Counted from the stretch's first letter, positions 19,936 through 29,287 are shown. The stretch: DNA of 64,000 nt from Brucella anthropi ATCC 49188 (GCF_000017405.1 NC_009667.1:1412001-1476000), one strand, 5' to 3'. Program-made: numbers and translations. The notes: generated by a model from the sequence alone, not told the origin.

Positions 19936-20120
19936 TTCGTTCTGACGGCTGAGCCTGTCGGTCGCCCTGCATCGTCCGTTGCGTTCCTCCCCCTCACGCA
20001 TGTGACACGCGGGGCAGCCGAAGGGCTGCCAAGAAATCTCCCCGGAGGATGGCGTCAGTGTCTCCCCGGACTGCCCGGATCAGAGGCATTGCGCCATCCG
20101 AAGGGGCGACCATTAAATGC

Positions 20121-20156
20121 AAAAAGGCGACGCCAGCAGCGTCGCCTTTTGTTTTT
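20121..20156 (+). terminator. Terminator downstream of DUF680 copy 2
   Basis: AAAAAGGCGACGC-CAGCA-GCGTCGCCTTTT followed by GTTTTT is a strong intrinsic terminator, 186 bases after the gene. Confidence 0.85.
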
Positions 20157-20204
20157 AAGCACGCTCTCAGTCATTGTCGAAACGCGCTATCCATTTGTTT
20201 TAAG

Positions 20205-20252
20205 AATGTCTTTATCCCGAAACCGGTTCCCACTTTCGGGAGACATGCTCTA
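20205..20252. repeat. REP-like palindrome abutting the bipartite element
   Basis: ATGTCTTTATCCCGAAACCGG ... CTTTCGGGAGACATGCTC (split). It directly abuts the CTAGTGG element at 20250 and is preceded by the linker CCATTTGTTTTAAG seen in other composite copies. Confidence 0.8.
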
Positions 20253-20416
20253 GTGGTCTGATTCCGACATTTGCATCCTCGGGATATGAGCGCCGAGCAA
20301 ATGTCGAAATCAAAAAGACCACTAGTAACCTTATGAATCTAGTGGATTTTTCGAATTTGACGTTTGAAACGAGATTTATATCGGACGGGTATCAAACGTC
20401 AAATTCAATCCACTAG
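20250..20416. repeat. 167-bp bipartite palindromic element, copy 1
   Basis: Palindrome A (20250-20325; arms CTAGTGGTCTGATTCCGACA / TGTCGAAATCAAAAAGACCACTAG, given in part) and palindrome B (20339-20416; arms TTTGACGTTTGA / TCAAACGTCAAA, ends CTAGTGGAT / ATCCACTAG) are joined by 13 bases. An inverted copy of the same length lies at 57939-58105. The right end supplies the dapD stop codon. Confidence 0.92.
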
Positions 20417-21267
20417 TCACGCAGCAATTCGTTGATCGAGGTCTTGGAGCGGGTCTTTTCATCGACGCGCTTGACGATCACGGCGCAATAGAGGCTCGGA
20501 CCCCAGTTTTCGCCGGGAACGTTCTTGCCCGGCATGGTGCCTGCAACGACGACCGAATAGGGCGGCACTTCGCCATAGAAGACTTCGCCGGTTGCGCGAT
20601 CCACGATCTTGGTTGATTTGCCGATGAAGACGCCCATGCCGAGGACCGAACCTTCACGCACGATGCAGCCTTCAACGACTTCCGAGCGGGCACCGATGAA
20701 ACAATTGTCTTCGATGATGGTTGGACCGGCCTGCATCGGCTCCAGAACACCGCCGATGCCGACGCCGCCGGAAAGGTGAACGTTCTTGCCGATCTGTGCA
20801 CAGGAGCCGACGGTGGCCCAGGTGTCGACCATGGTGCCCTCATCGACATAGGCGCCGAGATTGACGAAGGATGGCATCAGGATCGCGTTTGGCGCGATAT
20901 AGGCCGAGTGGCGCACGATGCAGTTCGGTACGGCGCGGAAGCCTGCCTTTTCGAATTCATTGGCTGTCCAGCCGTCGAATTTCGACGGCACCTTGTCCCA
21001 CCAGGAGGACTGGCCGGGGCCGCCCTTGATGACTTCCATCGGGTTGAGACGGAAGGAGAGCAGAACTGCTTTCTTCAGCCATTGGTTGACTTGCCAGTTG
21101 CCGTCCGCCTGTTTTTCTGCGACACGGGCTTCACCGCGGTCGAGCAGAACGAGCGATTGTTCGACGGCTTCGCGCACTTCGCCGCGCGTTGCCGTGTTGA
21201 TACCGTCGCGCTCGTCAAAAGCCTTGTCGATTGTCTTCTCAAGGGAGGCGAGGTCTGGCTTGGTCAT
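20413..21267 (-). CDS. dapD: Tetrahydrodipicolinate N-succinyltransferase
   Basis: DapD transfers a succinyl group from succinyl-CoA to tetrahydrodipicolinate in the DAP/lysine pathway. The 284-residue protein has a helical N-terminal domain and a left-handed beta-helix of hexapeptide repeats (about residues 110-230, e.g. [18 protein letters not shown]). The length is normal for the family. The TAG stop at 20413 is the CTAG end of the bipartite repeat, so the repeat inserted exactly at the gene end or donated the stop. It works with dapE nearby. Confidence 0.97.
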   Translation of the reverse strand: MTKPDLASLEKTIDKAFDERDGINTATRGEVREAVEQSLVLLDRGEARVAEKQADGNWQVNQWLKKAVLLSFRLNPMEVIKGGPGQSSWWDKVPSKFDGWTANEFEKAGFRAVPNCIVRHSAYIAPNAILMPSFVNLGAYVDEGTMVDTWATVGSCAQIGKNVHLSGGVGIGGVLEPMQAGPTIIEDNCFIGARSEVVEGCIVREGSVLGMGVFIGKSTKIVDRATGEVFYGEVPPYSVVVAGTMPGKNVPGENWGPSLYCAVIVKRVDEKTRSKTSINELLRD

Positions 21268-21440
21268 AGGGTGCGATCTCCATGAAGGGGCGGCGGAAGG
21301 CAGGCGTGGACAAGTCCGGCCTGTTTGCTGGGAAATTGATTAAGCGAAGGCGCCATGAGGGTCAATGTCGTTCGTGATCCGATTGCAGTGCCACGTTTGA
21401 GACAGATTAAGCATTTAGCGCCAGAATGGATGCTGTTATA

Positions 21441-21536
21441 CCAAAACCCGATGAGCTTGACTCATCGAGTTTTGGATAAGCCCGTGCGGCAATTGAGCAT
21501 TTTCAGGGCGCGATGCGTCAGCATCTCAGCGCCCTG
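21441..21536. repeat. Two adjacent hairpins upstream of the LOG gene
   Basis: Stem 1 (21441-21475) pairs CCAAAACCCGATGAG with CTCATCGAGTTTTGG at 14 of 15 positions. Stem 2 (21504-21536) pairs CAGGGCGC with GCGCCCTG. They have the same palindrome-linker-palindrome layout as other composites here and may be another repeat family. They fill most of the 312-bp spacer between dapD and the LOG gene; no further gene is seen there. Confidence 0.7.
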
Positions 21537-21579
21537 GTATTACGCGTTGAATGGCGATAATGAAGGAGCAGGTGAGAGC

Positions 21580-22419
21580 ATGAACCCGATGGAGAAGTCT
21601 GGCTGGACGCCATTCCCGAATTCTGAGGAAGCGGTCAAGCAGGCGCGCACCGTACCGCAGACGCCACAGACCGAAGCCCCTGCCTATCGCCTTGCTTTCA
21701 CGGACGATGATTTCCTGACGCGGCGCGAACTGCGGCCGATCCGGCTGCAGCTTGAGCTTCTGAAACCTGAAATGATTCTGGCCGACCGGGGTATCAAGTC
21801 CACTGTCGTCATGTTTGGTGGTGCGCGCATTCCGGAGCCCGGCGGCGAGGCATGGGCAGCCAAGAACGAGGTTCAGAAGAAGAACCTTGAAGCCAATGCG
21901 CATTATTACGAAGAAGCGCGCAAATTCGCGCGGCTTTGTTCCGAATATTCGGCAACGACCTATTATCGCGAATTCATCGTGGTGACGGGCGGCGGTCCCG
22001 GCGTCATGGAAGCAGGCAATCGCGGAGCCGCCGATGTCGGTGCGCCGACGATCGGTCTCAACATTGTGCTGCCGCATGAACAGGCGCCCAACGCCTATGT
22101 TACGCCTGACCTTTGCTTCAACTTCCATTATTTCGCGATCCGCAAGATGCATTTCCTGATGCGGGCCAAGGCGATCTGCGTGTTCCCCGGCGGCTTTGGA
22201 ACGATGGACGAGCTTTTCGAGGCGATGACCCTGATCCAGACCAACCGTATGGAGCGCGTGCCGCTGATCCTGTTTGGCAAGGAATTCTGGACGAAGGCGA
22301 TCAATATCGAGTTTCTGGCCGAGCAGGGCACGATTTCGCCTGCCGATATCGAACTGCTCAACTTTGTCGAAACCGCCGACGAAGCCTGGGAGCAGATCAA
22401 GGATTTTTACAAGCTCTGA
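21580..22419 (+). CDS. LOG-family (TIGR00730-like) nucleotide phosphoribohydrolase-like protein
   Basis: This 279-residue protein has the Rossmann-like LOG/lysine-decarboxylase-like fold. Motifs are FGGARIPEPGG, VTGGGPGVMEAGNRGA and the signature PGGFGTMDELFE. LOG proteins hydrolyse nucleoside 5'-monophosphates such as cytokinin ribotides; whether this long form does so is inferred. The ATG at 21580 is chosen because GAAGGAG lies upstream; the longer open frame runs through two hairpin repeats. The stop is close to a terminator shared with the opposing DUF817 gene. Confidence 0.88.
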   Translation: MNPMEKSGWTPFPNSEEAVKQARTVPQTPQTEAPAYRLAFTDDDFLTRRELRPIRLQLELLKPEMILADRGIKSTVVMFGGARIPEPGGEAWAAKNEVQKKNLEANAHYYEEARKFARLCSEYSATTYYREFIVVTGGGPGVMEAGNRGAADVGAPTIGLNIVLPHEQAPNAYVTPDLCFNFHYFAIRKMHFLMRAKAICVFPGGFGTMDELFEAMTLIQTNRMERVPLILFGKEFWTKAINIEFLAEQGTISPADIELLNFVETADEAWEQIKDFYKL

Positions 22420-22445
22420 TTGTGTCCTGAGGGACTGATGGAATC

Positions 22446-22480
22446 GCGCCCGGTTTTCTTAAGACCGGGCGTTTTCGTTT
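22446..22480. terminator. Terminator between LOG gene and DUF817 gene
   Basis: CGCCCGGT-TTTCTTAAG-ACCGGGCG followed by TTTTCGTTTTCG on the + strand. Its right arm overlaps the last codons of the opposing DUF817 gene. Confidence 0.75.
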
Positions 22481-23343
22481 TCGTCATAGGCACGAGGGCG
22501 GTGAACGAGTGTCACCAGCACGACCGAGATAATCATCAGGAGATACCACGAGCCGAGCTTGCTCATTGAAACGAGTTCCCAGCCATTGCGCTGGTTCGGA
22601 TAAAGCCAGGCCTTCGACCATGTGCCGATGTTCTCGGCAATCCAGATGAAGAGCGAGGTCAGCAGAAAGGCGACCAGCAACGGCATTTTGTGCCGGAAGC
22701 GGAAGACGCGGTAATGCATCGTCGTGCGCCAGAAAAGGACGAAGGTCGCAGCAAACAGCAGCCAGCGCATATCCCAGATGAAGTGGTGCGCGAAGAAATT
22801 GATATAGATTGCGGCGGCCAGAACAATGGTCATCCAGAGCGGTGGATAGTGGTTCAGCCTTATATCGAAGATGCGATTGATGCGTGCCATGTAGGAGCCG
22901 ACAGCCGCATACATGAAGCCGGAAAACAGAGGAACGCCGCCAATGCGGAAGAAATTCTCCTCCGGATAGACCCATGAACCGGCATGGGTCTTGAACACTT
23001 CCATCGCTGTGCCGACCACATGGAAGATGAGGATGACCTTGGCTTCCTCCCACGCCTCCAGCTTGAAGACCAGCATGGCAAGCTGGATAGCAAGGGCGGA
23101 CAGGAACAGGAAATCGTAGCGCGTGATAAACCCCGCGCCGCCATCCGGCCAGAACCAGCGGGTGAGGATGATGAGCGCCAGCATGGCGCCCCCGAAAAGG
23201 CAGGCCCATGCCTGTTTCAGTCCGAAGACCAGAAACTCGATCAGCGCATCGCTGATCCGGTGACGGGGCAGATTGTCGAGAAGGCGGTGGGCGGCCTTGT
23301 CGATGCGTTTTTCAAGGCCGGTGAATTGCCTATCTTCGTGCAA
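22459..23343 (-). CDS. DUF817 integral membrane protein
   Basis: This 294-residue protein has about seven to eight transmembrane segments and belongs to the uncharacterised DUF817 (YoaT-like) family. Conserved-looking polar positions inside membrane segments include HVVGTAMEVFKTHAGSW and FFAHHFIWDMRW. Translation begins at the TTG at 23343, preceded by GGAAG at 6 bases and overlapping the nucleotidase stop by 14 bases, which argues for translational coupling. Function unknown; the His/Glu/Asp in the membrane suggest an enzyme or metal site (inference). Confidence 0.85.
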   Translation of the reverse strand: MHEDRQFTGLEKRIDKAAHRLLDNLPRHRISDALIEFLVFGLKQAWACLFGGAMLALIILTRWFWPDGGAGFITRYDFLFLSALAIQLAMLVFKLEAWEEAKVILIFHVVGTAMEVFKTHAGSWVYPEENFFRIGGVPLFSGFMYAAVGSYMARINRIFDIRLNHYPPLWMTIVLAAAIYINFFAHHFIWDMRWLLFAATFVLFWRTTMHYRVFRFRHKMPLLVAFLLTSLFIWIAENIGTWSKAWLYPNQRNGWELVSMSKLGSWYLLMIISVVLVTLVHRPRAYDENENARS

Positions 23344-24034
23344 TGATTTCTTCCAGAAACTGGGTCAGATTATCGGTCACATAGTCCACCTGATCGGTGA
23401 ACTCGGGATCGCTTTCCCATATCTCGGAAAATGTAGGCTCAAAATTGTTCGGCACGACCAGCACCGTTTTCATGCCGAGGGCTTTGGGAACGACCAGATT
23501 GCGCGCCAGATCCTCGAACATCACGGCCTTACCTGCATCGATGCCAAAAGCGCCGAGGAAGCGGTCATAGGTGACCCGTTCAGGCTTCGGTGTCAGGCCA
23601 GCTGCGACGATGTCGAAAATATCGTCGAAATCATCGAGGATTCCGAGCTGGCTGGCAGCGCGTTCGGCATGGCCGCGATCACCATTGGTGAAGATGAAGC
23701 GACGACCCGGCAGTGCCTTGATCGCCTGCCCGAGAGCCGGATCAGGTGTCAGCCAGGAATAGTCGATGTCATGGACTTGTCTCAGAAAGTCGTCCGGATC
23801 GATCTGATGGCACTCCATCAGACCTTTCAGCGTGGTGCCATATTCCAGATAGAACTGCTTCTGAATCTTGCGCGCTTCGTCACGCGGCAGTTTCAGCAAA
23901 GTCTCGACATAGCTCGTCATCTTCACGTCGATCTGCGAGAACAGATTGGCGGCGTGCGGGTAGAGGGTGTTGTCGAGGTCGAACACCCAGTCAGTGACGT
24001 GGGCGAAAGCAGCTCTGTCCGGAATATCGGTCAT
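23330..24034 (-). CDS. HAD-family pyrimidine 5'-nucleotidase
   Basis: This 234-residue haloacid dehalogenase-fold phosphatase of the SDT1/YjjG-like type, usually called pyrimidine 5'-nucleotidase, removes phosphate from UMP/CMP-like nucleotides. Motif I is DLDNTLYP (nucleophile Asp), motif II is FTNGD, and motif IV is MFEDLARN. AAGGAT precedes the ATG at 24034. It lies between argB and the DUF817 gene on the same strand. Confidence 0.88.
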   Translation of the reverse strand: MTDIPDRAAFAHVTDWVFDLDNTLYPHAANLFSQIDVKMTSYVETLLKLPRDEARKIQKQFYLEYGTTLKGLMECHQIDPDDFLRQVHDIDYSWLTPDPALGQAIKALPGRRFIFTNGDRGHAERAASQLGILDDFDDIFDIVAAGLTPKPERVTYDRFLGAFGIDAGKAVMFEDLARNLVVPKALGMKTVLVVPNNFEPTFSEIWESDPEFTDQVDYVTDNLTQFLEEIIARR

Positions 24035-24058
24035 GGTCGATCCTTAAGGCACGATAAG

Positions 24059-24106
24059 CGCGCATCTTATCCGAAAACCGTTTCACACTTTTCGGGATGC
24101 GCTCTA
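24059..24106. repeat. REP-like palindrome, near-consensus copy
   Basis: GCGCATCTTATCCGAAAACC ... CACTTTTCGGGATGCGCTCTA. The CTA at its right end is the stop codon of argB read on the minus strand. Confidence 0.9.
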
Positions 24107-24994
24107 TGGCACGATCAAGGTGCCGGCACCATGTTCGGTGAAAAGCTCCAGCAGCACGGAATGCGGGGTCTTGCCATTCAGAATGACAACGCCTTCGACG
24201 CCCCGGCGGATCGCTTCGATGCAGGTTTCCACCTTGGGGATCATGCCGCCGGAAATGGTGCCGTCCTTGATGAGCGCCTGCGCATCGGCAACGGACAGTT
24301 CCTTGATGAGGTTCTTGTCCTTGTCCAGCACGCCCGGAACATCGGTCAGGAACAGGAGGCGCGTTGCGGCGAGCGCACCGGCAATCGCGCCTGCAAACGT
24401 GTCGGCGTTGATATTGTAGGTATGGCCGTCGCGACCCGGTGCGACCGGTGCAATGACCGGGATCATTTCGGAGCGCGCTAGAAGATCGAGCAGGGTGCGG
24501 TCGACTTCCGCCGGCTCACCGACGAAGCCGAGGTCCAGCACCTTCTCGATATTGGAATCGGGATCGATGACGGTCTTGTGCGCCTTCTGCGCAAAGACCA
24601 TGTTGCCGTCCTTGCCGCAAAGACCGATTGCCCATTCGCCTTCGGCATTGATGAGGGCGACGATTTCCTTGTTGATGGAACCGGCCAGAACCATTTCCAC
24701 CACTTCGACGGTCTTTTCGTCGGTGACGCGCAAGCCGCCTTCGAAGCGGGATTCGATGCCGAGCTTGGTCAGCATGGCCTGAATCTGCGGGCCGCCGCCA
24801 TGCACGACAATCGGATTGATGCCCGATTGCTTCAGAAGCGCGATATCGCGCGCGAAGGCCTTGCCTAGTTCCGGATTGCCCATGGCGTGGCCGCCATATT
24901 TCACAACGACATGCTTGTTCTCGTAGCGCTGCATATAAGGCAGGGCCGCGGATAGGAGTTGCGCTTGCATTTCGGGATTTTCAAGTGTCGTCAT
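24104..24994 (-). CDS. argB: Acetylglutamate kinase
   Basis: ArgB phosphorylates N-acetylglutamate in arginine biosynthesis. The 296-residue protein shows YGGHAM (about residue 38), HGGGPQI and the NADxFAG-like nucleotide segment [15 protein letters not shown]. An N-terminal helix, as in arginine-inhibited hexameric enzymes, is present. The ATG at 24994 is preferred over one 12 bases upstream because GGAG precedes it at 6 bases. The stop TAG is contributed by the REP-like repeat. Confidence 0.97.
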   Translation of the reverse strand: MTTLENPEMQAQLLSAALPYMQRYENKHVVVKYGGHAMGNPELGKAFARDIALLKQSGINPIVVHGGGPQIQAMLTKLGIESRFEGGLRVTDEKTVEVVEMVLAGSINKEIVALINAEGEWAIGLCGKDGNMVFAQKAHKTVIDPDSNIEKVLDLGFVGEPAEVDRTLLDLLARSEMIPVIAPVAPGRDGHTYNINADTFAGAIAGALAATRLLFLTDVPGVLDKDKNLIKELSVADAQALIKDGTISGGMIPKVETCIEAIRRGVEGVVILNGKTPHSVLLELFTEHGAGTLIVP

Positions 24995-25195
24995 CGCGGG
25001 CTCCATGGCTGGCGACAGGGCAAAAAGAGGCAGGCTTTTCTAGACCGGATTTATCGCAATTGGAATCCGCAGATGCTTATTTTTCACTTACCCGGTCGCG
25101 ATTATTTGAATTTGCAGCCCGAAATGTGCCCAACAAAAAGCCGGTCTGCGCTCTATGCAGGTTTTTTACCCGGAATGATTTTCAGAGACCGCATC

Positions 25196-25804
25196 ATGCG
25201 CAAAATATTCCTCACTGTTCTTACCTGCCTGCTTGGCACATCAGCATCCTGTGCTGCGCCTGCAGCAACGACTGAAACGATCATCCTCATCCGGCATGGA
25301 GAAAAGCCCAAAGGTGGCATGGGACAGCTCAGCTGTCGTGGGCTCAATCGTTCCTTGAAACTGCCTGCCGTCATTGCAAAAGATTTCGGCAAGCCCGATG
25401 CCATTTTCGCGCCCGATCCTGCCAAGGAAAAGAAGGATAGCGGCATTTCCTATGCCTATAACCGACCGCTGGCGACGGTGGAGCCGACCGCCATCCGTTT
25501 TCAGATGCCGGTCGATACGCGCTTCGGCTATGACGAGATCGGGAAGCTGCAGGTCGCACTCGAGCAGCTGCAATACAGCAATGCGACGATACTGGTCGGC
25601 TGGGAACACAAGCAGCTCTACAAGCTGGCCAGAAATCTGCTCAAGGACAATGGCGGAGATAAAGCTGCGGTGCCGAAATGGCGCGGCAATGATTTCGACA
25701 GCATCTATGTGCTGCATATCCAGCGCGGCGACGGGCACACGACTGCCCGTTTCGAGCGCCTCAATGAAGGGCTGGACGGGCAGCCTGAAAGCTGCCCGAG
25801 CTAG
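25196..25804 (+). CDS. Secreted histidine phosphatase superfamily protein
   Basis: This 202-residue protein has a hydrophobic N-terminal signal (about residues 1-22, TVLTCLLGTSASCAAPA). The catalytic motif LIRHGEKP (about residues 32-39) supplies the phospho-accepting His. A second His is expected in VGWEHKQL (about residue 142). The physiological substrate is unknown. The start is taken at 25196, the first Met before the signal peptide. The stop TAG opens a REP-like element (TAGAGCATG). Confidence 0.82.
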   Translation: MRKIFLTVLTCLLGTSASCAAPAATTETIILIRHGEKPKGGMGQLSCRGLNRSLKLPAVIAKDFGKPDAIFAPDPAKEKKDSGISYAYNRPLATVEPTAIRFQMPVDTRFGYDEIGKLQVALEQLQYSNATILVGWEHKQLYKLARNLLKDNGGDKAAVPKWRGNDFDSIYVLHIQRGDGHTTARFERLNEGLDGQPESCPS

Positions 25805-25852
25805 AGCATGTCCCCAAAAGTGGGAATCGGTTTTGGGATTAGGACATGCGTG
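25802..25852. repeat. REP-like palindrome, variant
   Basis: TAGAGCATGTCCCCAAAAGT ... GGTTTTGGGATTAGGACATG. It lies between the converging histidine phosphatase and engB genes and provides the stop of the former. Confidence 0.85.
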
Positions 25853-25865
25853 AGAATAGGTAGTA

Positions 25866-26591
25866 TCAGGCTTCCTTGATAAGCAATGCGATTGCTGCAC
25901 GCAGCTCGTCGAGGCCTTCGCCCTTTTCCGACGAGGTCGCGATGATGCCGGGAAAGCAGGCTGCACGCTTGTAGGTAAGCTTGTGCGTTTCTTCCAGAAG
26001 GCGCGGTACGCCAGCGGGCTTGATCTTGTCGATCTTGGTCAGCACGATCTGGTAGGAGACAGCCGCCTTGTCAAGAAGATCGAGCACTTCCGCATCGTTC
26101 TTCTTGATGCCATGGCGGGCATCGATCAGCACATAGACACGTTTCAGTGTGGTGCGTCCGCGCAGATAATCGAACACAAGGCGCGTCCAGGCATCGACCT
26201 GTGCTTTCGGTGCTTCGGCGAAACCGTAGCCCGGCATGTCGACCAGTGCCAGCGGCGGCAGATCGCCGTTTTCGCCGGAATAGCCGTCCGGCACGAAATA
26301 GTTCAGTTCCTGCGTGCGGCCCGGTGTGTTGGACGTGCGCGCAAGGCCCTTCTTGTTGACGAGCGCATTGATGAGCGACGACTTGCCGACATTGGAGCGG
26401 CCTGCGAAAGCGATTTCGACCGGACCTTCCGGCGGCAAGAATTTCATCGATGGCACGCCACGGATGAAGATCCACGATTTCTTGAAAAGCAGGCGTCCTT
26501 CCTCGACGAGTGCCGCCTGGACTTCCCGGACCGCATCCGCCGCTGCCTGAGCGGCCCTGATCGCCGCTTGCTTCTTATCCTGCTGGTTCAA
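25866..26591 (-). CDS. engB: Ribosome biogenesis GTPase EngB (YihA/YsxC)
   Basis: This essential GTPase assists 50S assembly. Motifs are intact: [35 protein letters not shown] and a G5 SSEKGEG. The start is uncertain: the open frame reaches a TTG at 26669, but that codon lies in the T-tract of the yidC terminator. A TTG at 26591 (LNQQDKK) gives 241 residues and is used here; no ATG occurs before the G domain except one close to it. A TTGACA at 26651-26656 (minus strand) could be a -35 box. Confidence 0.9.
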   Translation of the reverse strand: MNQQDKKQAAIRAAQAAADAVREVQAALVEEGRLLFKKSWIFIRGVPSMKFLPPEGPVEIAFAGRSNVGKSSLINALVNKKGLARTSNTPGRTQELNYFVPDGYSGENGDLPPLALVDMPGYGFAEAPKAQVDAWTRLVFDYLRGRTTLKRVYVLIDARHGIKKNDAEVLDLLDKAAVSYQIVLTKIDKIKPAGVPRLLEETHKLTYKRAACFPGIIATSSEKGEGLDELRAAIALLIKEA

Positions 26592-26667
26592 TGGTTCTGT
26601 CCCGGTCGGTATGTTCTCTTGTGTACACGCATCAATGTTATGAGCCGTATTGTCAACATGAAGGCAC

Positions 26668-26695
26668 AAAAAACCCCGCCGAAGCGGGGTTCTTT
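26668..26695 (-). terminator. Terminator of the rpmH-rnpA-yidC operon
   Basis: On the minus strand AACCCCGC-TTCG-GCGGGGTT runs into TTTT, 10 bases after the yidC stop. This separates engB from yidC. Confidence 0.88.
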
Positions 26696-26700
26696 CAAGT

Positions 26701-28524
26701 CTATTTCTTCGCCTCTTTCGGCTTTCGCTTGAAGAGACCCTTGAGATTGTCGAAGAGCTCGATCTTCACGCCCTGGCGCTTCATGATGATGCCCTGCTGG
26801 GTGATGGAGAGCAGGTTGTTCCATGCCCAGTAGATCACGAGACCAGCCGGGAACGAAGCCAGCATGAAGGTGAAGATCACTGGCATCCAGGTGAAGATGG
26901 CGGCCTGCGTTGGATCCGGAGGCGTCGGGTTCATGCGCATCTGCAGGAACATGGTGATGCCCATCAGGAGCGGCCAGACGCCGATCATCAGGAAGTGCGG
27001 CACGCCGAAAGGCAAGAGGCCGAACAGGTTGAAGAGCGAGGTCGGATCGGGCGCTGCAAGATCCTGAATCCAGCCGAAGAACGGCGCATGGCGCATTTCG
27101 ATGGTGACATAGAGCACCTTGTAGAGTGCGAAGAACACCGGAATCTGCACCAGCACCGGCCAGCAACCGGCGAGAGGATTGATCTTCTCTTCCTTGTAGA
27201 GCCGCATCATTTCCTGCTGCTGCTTCATCTTGTCATCCGCATATTTCTCGCGGATTTCAGTCAGCTTCGGCTGCACCAGCTTCATGCGTGCCATCGACTT
27301 GTACGACTTGTTGGCAAGCGGGAAGAACAGGCCCTTAAGGAGAACAGTGACGACCAGAATGGCGACGCCGAAATTGCCCGAGAACTTGTAGATCCAGTCG
27401 ATGAGGTAGAACATCGGCTTGGTGATGAAGTAGAACCAGCCCCAGTCGATCAGCAGTTCGAACTGCTTGATACCGAGCTTTTCTTCATAGGCCTTGATGT
27501 TGGAAACGACTTTAGCACCGGCGAAGACGTGGTTCTTCAGCGTCTGTGCCTGGCCGGGTGCAATGGTCATCGGCGCGCCGAGGAAGTCGGTCTGGTAGCG
27601 CGGGCGATCATTGGTGAAATGCGAGAAGCGACCGGTGAACTTTTCGTCCTGCGGTGGAACGAGCGTTGCCGCCCAGTACTTGTCGGTGATGCCGAGCCAG
27701 CCACCGCTCACGTCCTTGAACGAGATGTCCTTGTCGTCCTCGACCTTGGAATACTTGATTTCCTGCAGGCCGTCCTGACCCATGACGCCGATCAGGCCTT
27801 CATGAAGCACATAGGTGGCGCTGGCATGTTCCGGCTGGTTGAAGCGGGTCACGCGGCCATAGGAGGCCAGCGAGATCGGCGCGCCGGTATTGTTGGTGAT
27901 CGTGTCTTCAACGGCGAACATATAGGCGTCGTCGACCGAAATGACGCGCTTGAAGGTGATGTTCTTCTCGTTGGTATAGGTCAGCGTGACCGGCGTGGAT
28001 GGCGTCAGCTTGTTGTTGCCTTCCACGGTCCAGACCGTGTTCGGACCCGGAACCGGGCCGGTCGTGTCGTTGCCGGTGAAGCCGAGTTCGACGAAATAGC
28101 CCTGCTTCAGCGCCGAGGGCGCAAGCAGTTCGATCTGAGGCGAATTATCATCGACGGTCTCGTGATATCTCTTCAGGAAGAGATCATCGAGGCGCGCGCC
28201 GGTCAGGTTGATCGAACCGCGCAGCGAAGGCGTATCGATTTCGACGCGCTGCGTCTGGGCAACGGCTGCCTCGCGGGTCAGCGTGCCGCCAGCGGCTGCA
28301 ACATCGCTATGGCCGGGAATATTTCCGGACGTGGCGGGCATCTGCGGCGTGTCGCCACTTTGCGCCTGTTGTTGCGTCGCCTGTTGTTTCTGCTGCTGCT
28401 GCTCCTCAATGCGTGCCTGCTCCCGCTGGGCTTCCGTTTTCGGACCCAGATAAAACACTTGCCACAGCGTTAGCACGAGGATGGACAGGGCAATGGTGAT
28501 GAAGAAATTACGATTATTTTCCAT
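26701..28524 (-). CDS. yidC: Membrane protein insertase YidC
   Basis: YidC/Oxa1 inserts and folds inner-membrane proteins, alone or with SecYEG. The 607-residue Gram-negative form has an N-terminal helix ([15 protein letters not shown]), a Gln/Ala-rich linker (about residues 35-65), a large periplasmic beta domain and the conserved C-terminal helices with [19 protein letters not shown] and the hydrophilic-groove Arg region. The ATG at 28524 (MENNRNFF) is chosen; it overlaps the rnpA end by 11 bases, as is common. Confidence 0.98.
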   Translation of the reverse strand: MENNRNFFITIALSILVLTLWQVFYLGPKTEAQREQARIEEQQQQKQQATQQQAQSGDTPQMPATSGNIPGHSDVAAAGGTLTREAAVAQTQRVEIDTPSLRGSINLTGARLDDLFLKRYHETVDDNSPQIELLAPSALKQGYFVELGFTGNDTTGPVPGPNTVWTVEGNNKLTPSTPVTLTYTNEKNITFKRVISVDDAYMFAVEDTITNNTGAPISLASYGRVTRFNQPEHASATYVLHEGLIGVMGQDGLQEIKYSKVEDDKDISFKDVSGGWLGITDKYWAATLVPPQDEKFTGRFSHFTNDRPRYQTDFLGAPMTIAPGQAQTLKNHVFAGAKVVSNIKAYEEKLGIKQFELLIDWGWFYFITKPMFYLIDWIYKFSGNFGVAILVVTVLLKGLFFPLANKSYKSMARMKLVQPKLTEIREKYADDKMKQQQEMMRLYKEEKINPLAGCWPVLVQIPVFFALYKVLYVTIEMRHAPFFGWIQDLAAPDPTSLFNLFGLLPFGVPHFLMIGVWPLLMGITMFLQMRMNPTPPDPTQAAIFTWMPVIFTFMLASFPAGLVIYWAWNNLLSITQQGIIMKRQGVKIELFDNLKGLFKRKPKEAKK

Positions 28525-28939
28525 TGACGGGTCCTGATTCCGGTCTTTCCGTTCGGCGTTTCCCATCGCCCCGCCGTTCACCCTTCGCCTTGATGCGGCG
28601 GGAGAGTTCTTCGGTCAGTCGCGAAAAGGGCGCAGTGAGGGCTTGCTCGCGCGCTACGATCACATAGTCGGTCGAAGGCGCCATGTCACGCCCTGCGTGA
28701 CAACGAACCGCTTCTCTCAGCCTGCGGCGGATGCGGTTTCGTATCACGGCGTTGCCGTTTTTCTTCGTTACGGTGAAACCTGCACGGGGTTTTTCGCCGA
28801 TTTTGGCGGTTTGCGATTCTTCTTCGGTCCGCTCGCGGACTTCGAGAAGAAACAGTGGACCACGTCGCTTTTCACCATTCCTCAAAGCCAAAAACTCCGC
28901 TCTCTTGCGAAGGCGGAGTATTTGTTTCGGCTTGTTCAT
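28514..28939 (-). CDS. rnpA: Ribonuclease P protein component
   Basis: This is the basic protein subunit of RNase P, which matures tRNA 5' ends. The start at 28939 gives 141 residues beginning [16 protein letters not shown], the usual opening. The RNR motif is clear: [17 protein letters not shown]. The C-terminal tail is charged. It sits 34 bases downstream of rpmH and overlaps yidC. Confidence 0.96.
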   Translation of the reverse strand: MNKPKQILRLRKRAEFLALRNGEKRRGPLFLLEVRERTEEESQTAKIGEKPRAGFTVTKKNGNAVIRNRIRRRLREAVRCHAGRDMAPSTDYVIVAREQALTAPFSRLTEELSRRIKAKGERRGDGKRRTERPESGPVNGK

Positions 28940-28973
28940 TTCTTTATTCACCGCGCTGCAGCGCGGGAAAAGA

Positions 28974-29108
28974 TTAAGCGGAAAGCCGCTTACGGCCGCG
29001 CGAACGGCGAGCGGTGAGAACCTTGCGGCCGCCGGTGGTTGCCATGCGTGCACGGAAACCGTGACGACGCTTGCGGACGATCTTGGATGGCTGGTAAGTG
29101 CGCTTCAT
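28974..29108 (-). CDS. rpmH: 50S ribosomal protein L34
   Basis: The short frame encodes 44 residues: it opens [19 protein letters not shown], continues [19 protein letters not shown] and ends RKRLSA. This is the full L34 consensus. It heads the rpmH-rnpA-yidC operon, which reads leftwards from the promoter at 29288-29316. Confidence 0.98.
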   Translation of the reverse strand: MKRTYQPSKIVRKRRHGFRARMATTGGRKVLTARRSRGRKRLSA

Positions 29109-29158
29109 TTATTTAATACCGCGGTGTGCGGCCCTTCTTGATTCTGTTTTTCCGTTGA

Positions 29159-29208
29159 ACACGATCTTGTCCGAAAACTGTTTTCCACTTTTCGGGATCA
29201 CGCTCTAT
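29159..29208. repeat. REP-like palindrome inside the rpmH leader
   Basis: ACGATCTTGTCCGAAAACTG ... CCACTTTTCGGGATCACGCT. It lies between the predicted promoter and the rpmH start, so it is probably transcribed as a leader hairpin. The 324-bp gap 29109-29432 holds this repeat, the promoter and the nested repeat at 29331; I see no gene. Confidence 0.85.
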
Positions 29209-29287
29209 TGAACAGGAGCTGGTTCTTGTCCCTTGCGACGGACAGCACAAAACCATCCGTAAAACCGCGCGGGCGAACGTGACGCGG

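Noticed and set aside
17835..20416. Repeats near dapE/dapD as a CRISPR array
   Set aside because: The repeats are palindromic, dispersed and not regularly spaced, and there are no cas genes.
26995..28473. A 492-codon plus-strand frame opposite yidC
   Set aside because: It reads through the antisense of a conserved gene and shows no recognisable domain or ribosome site.
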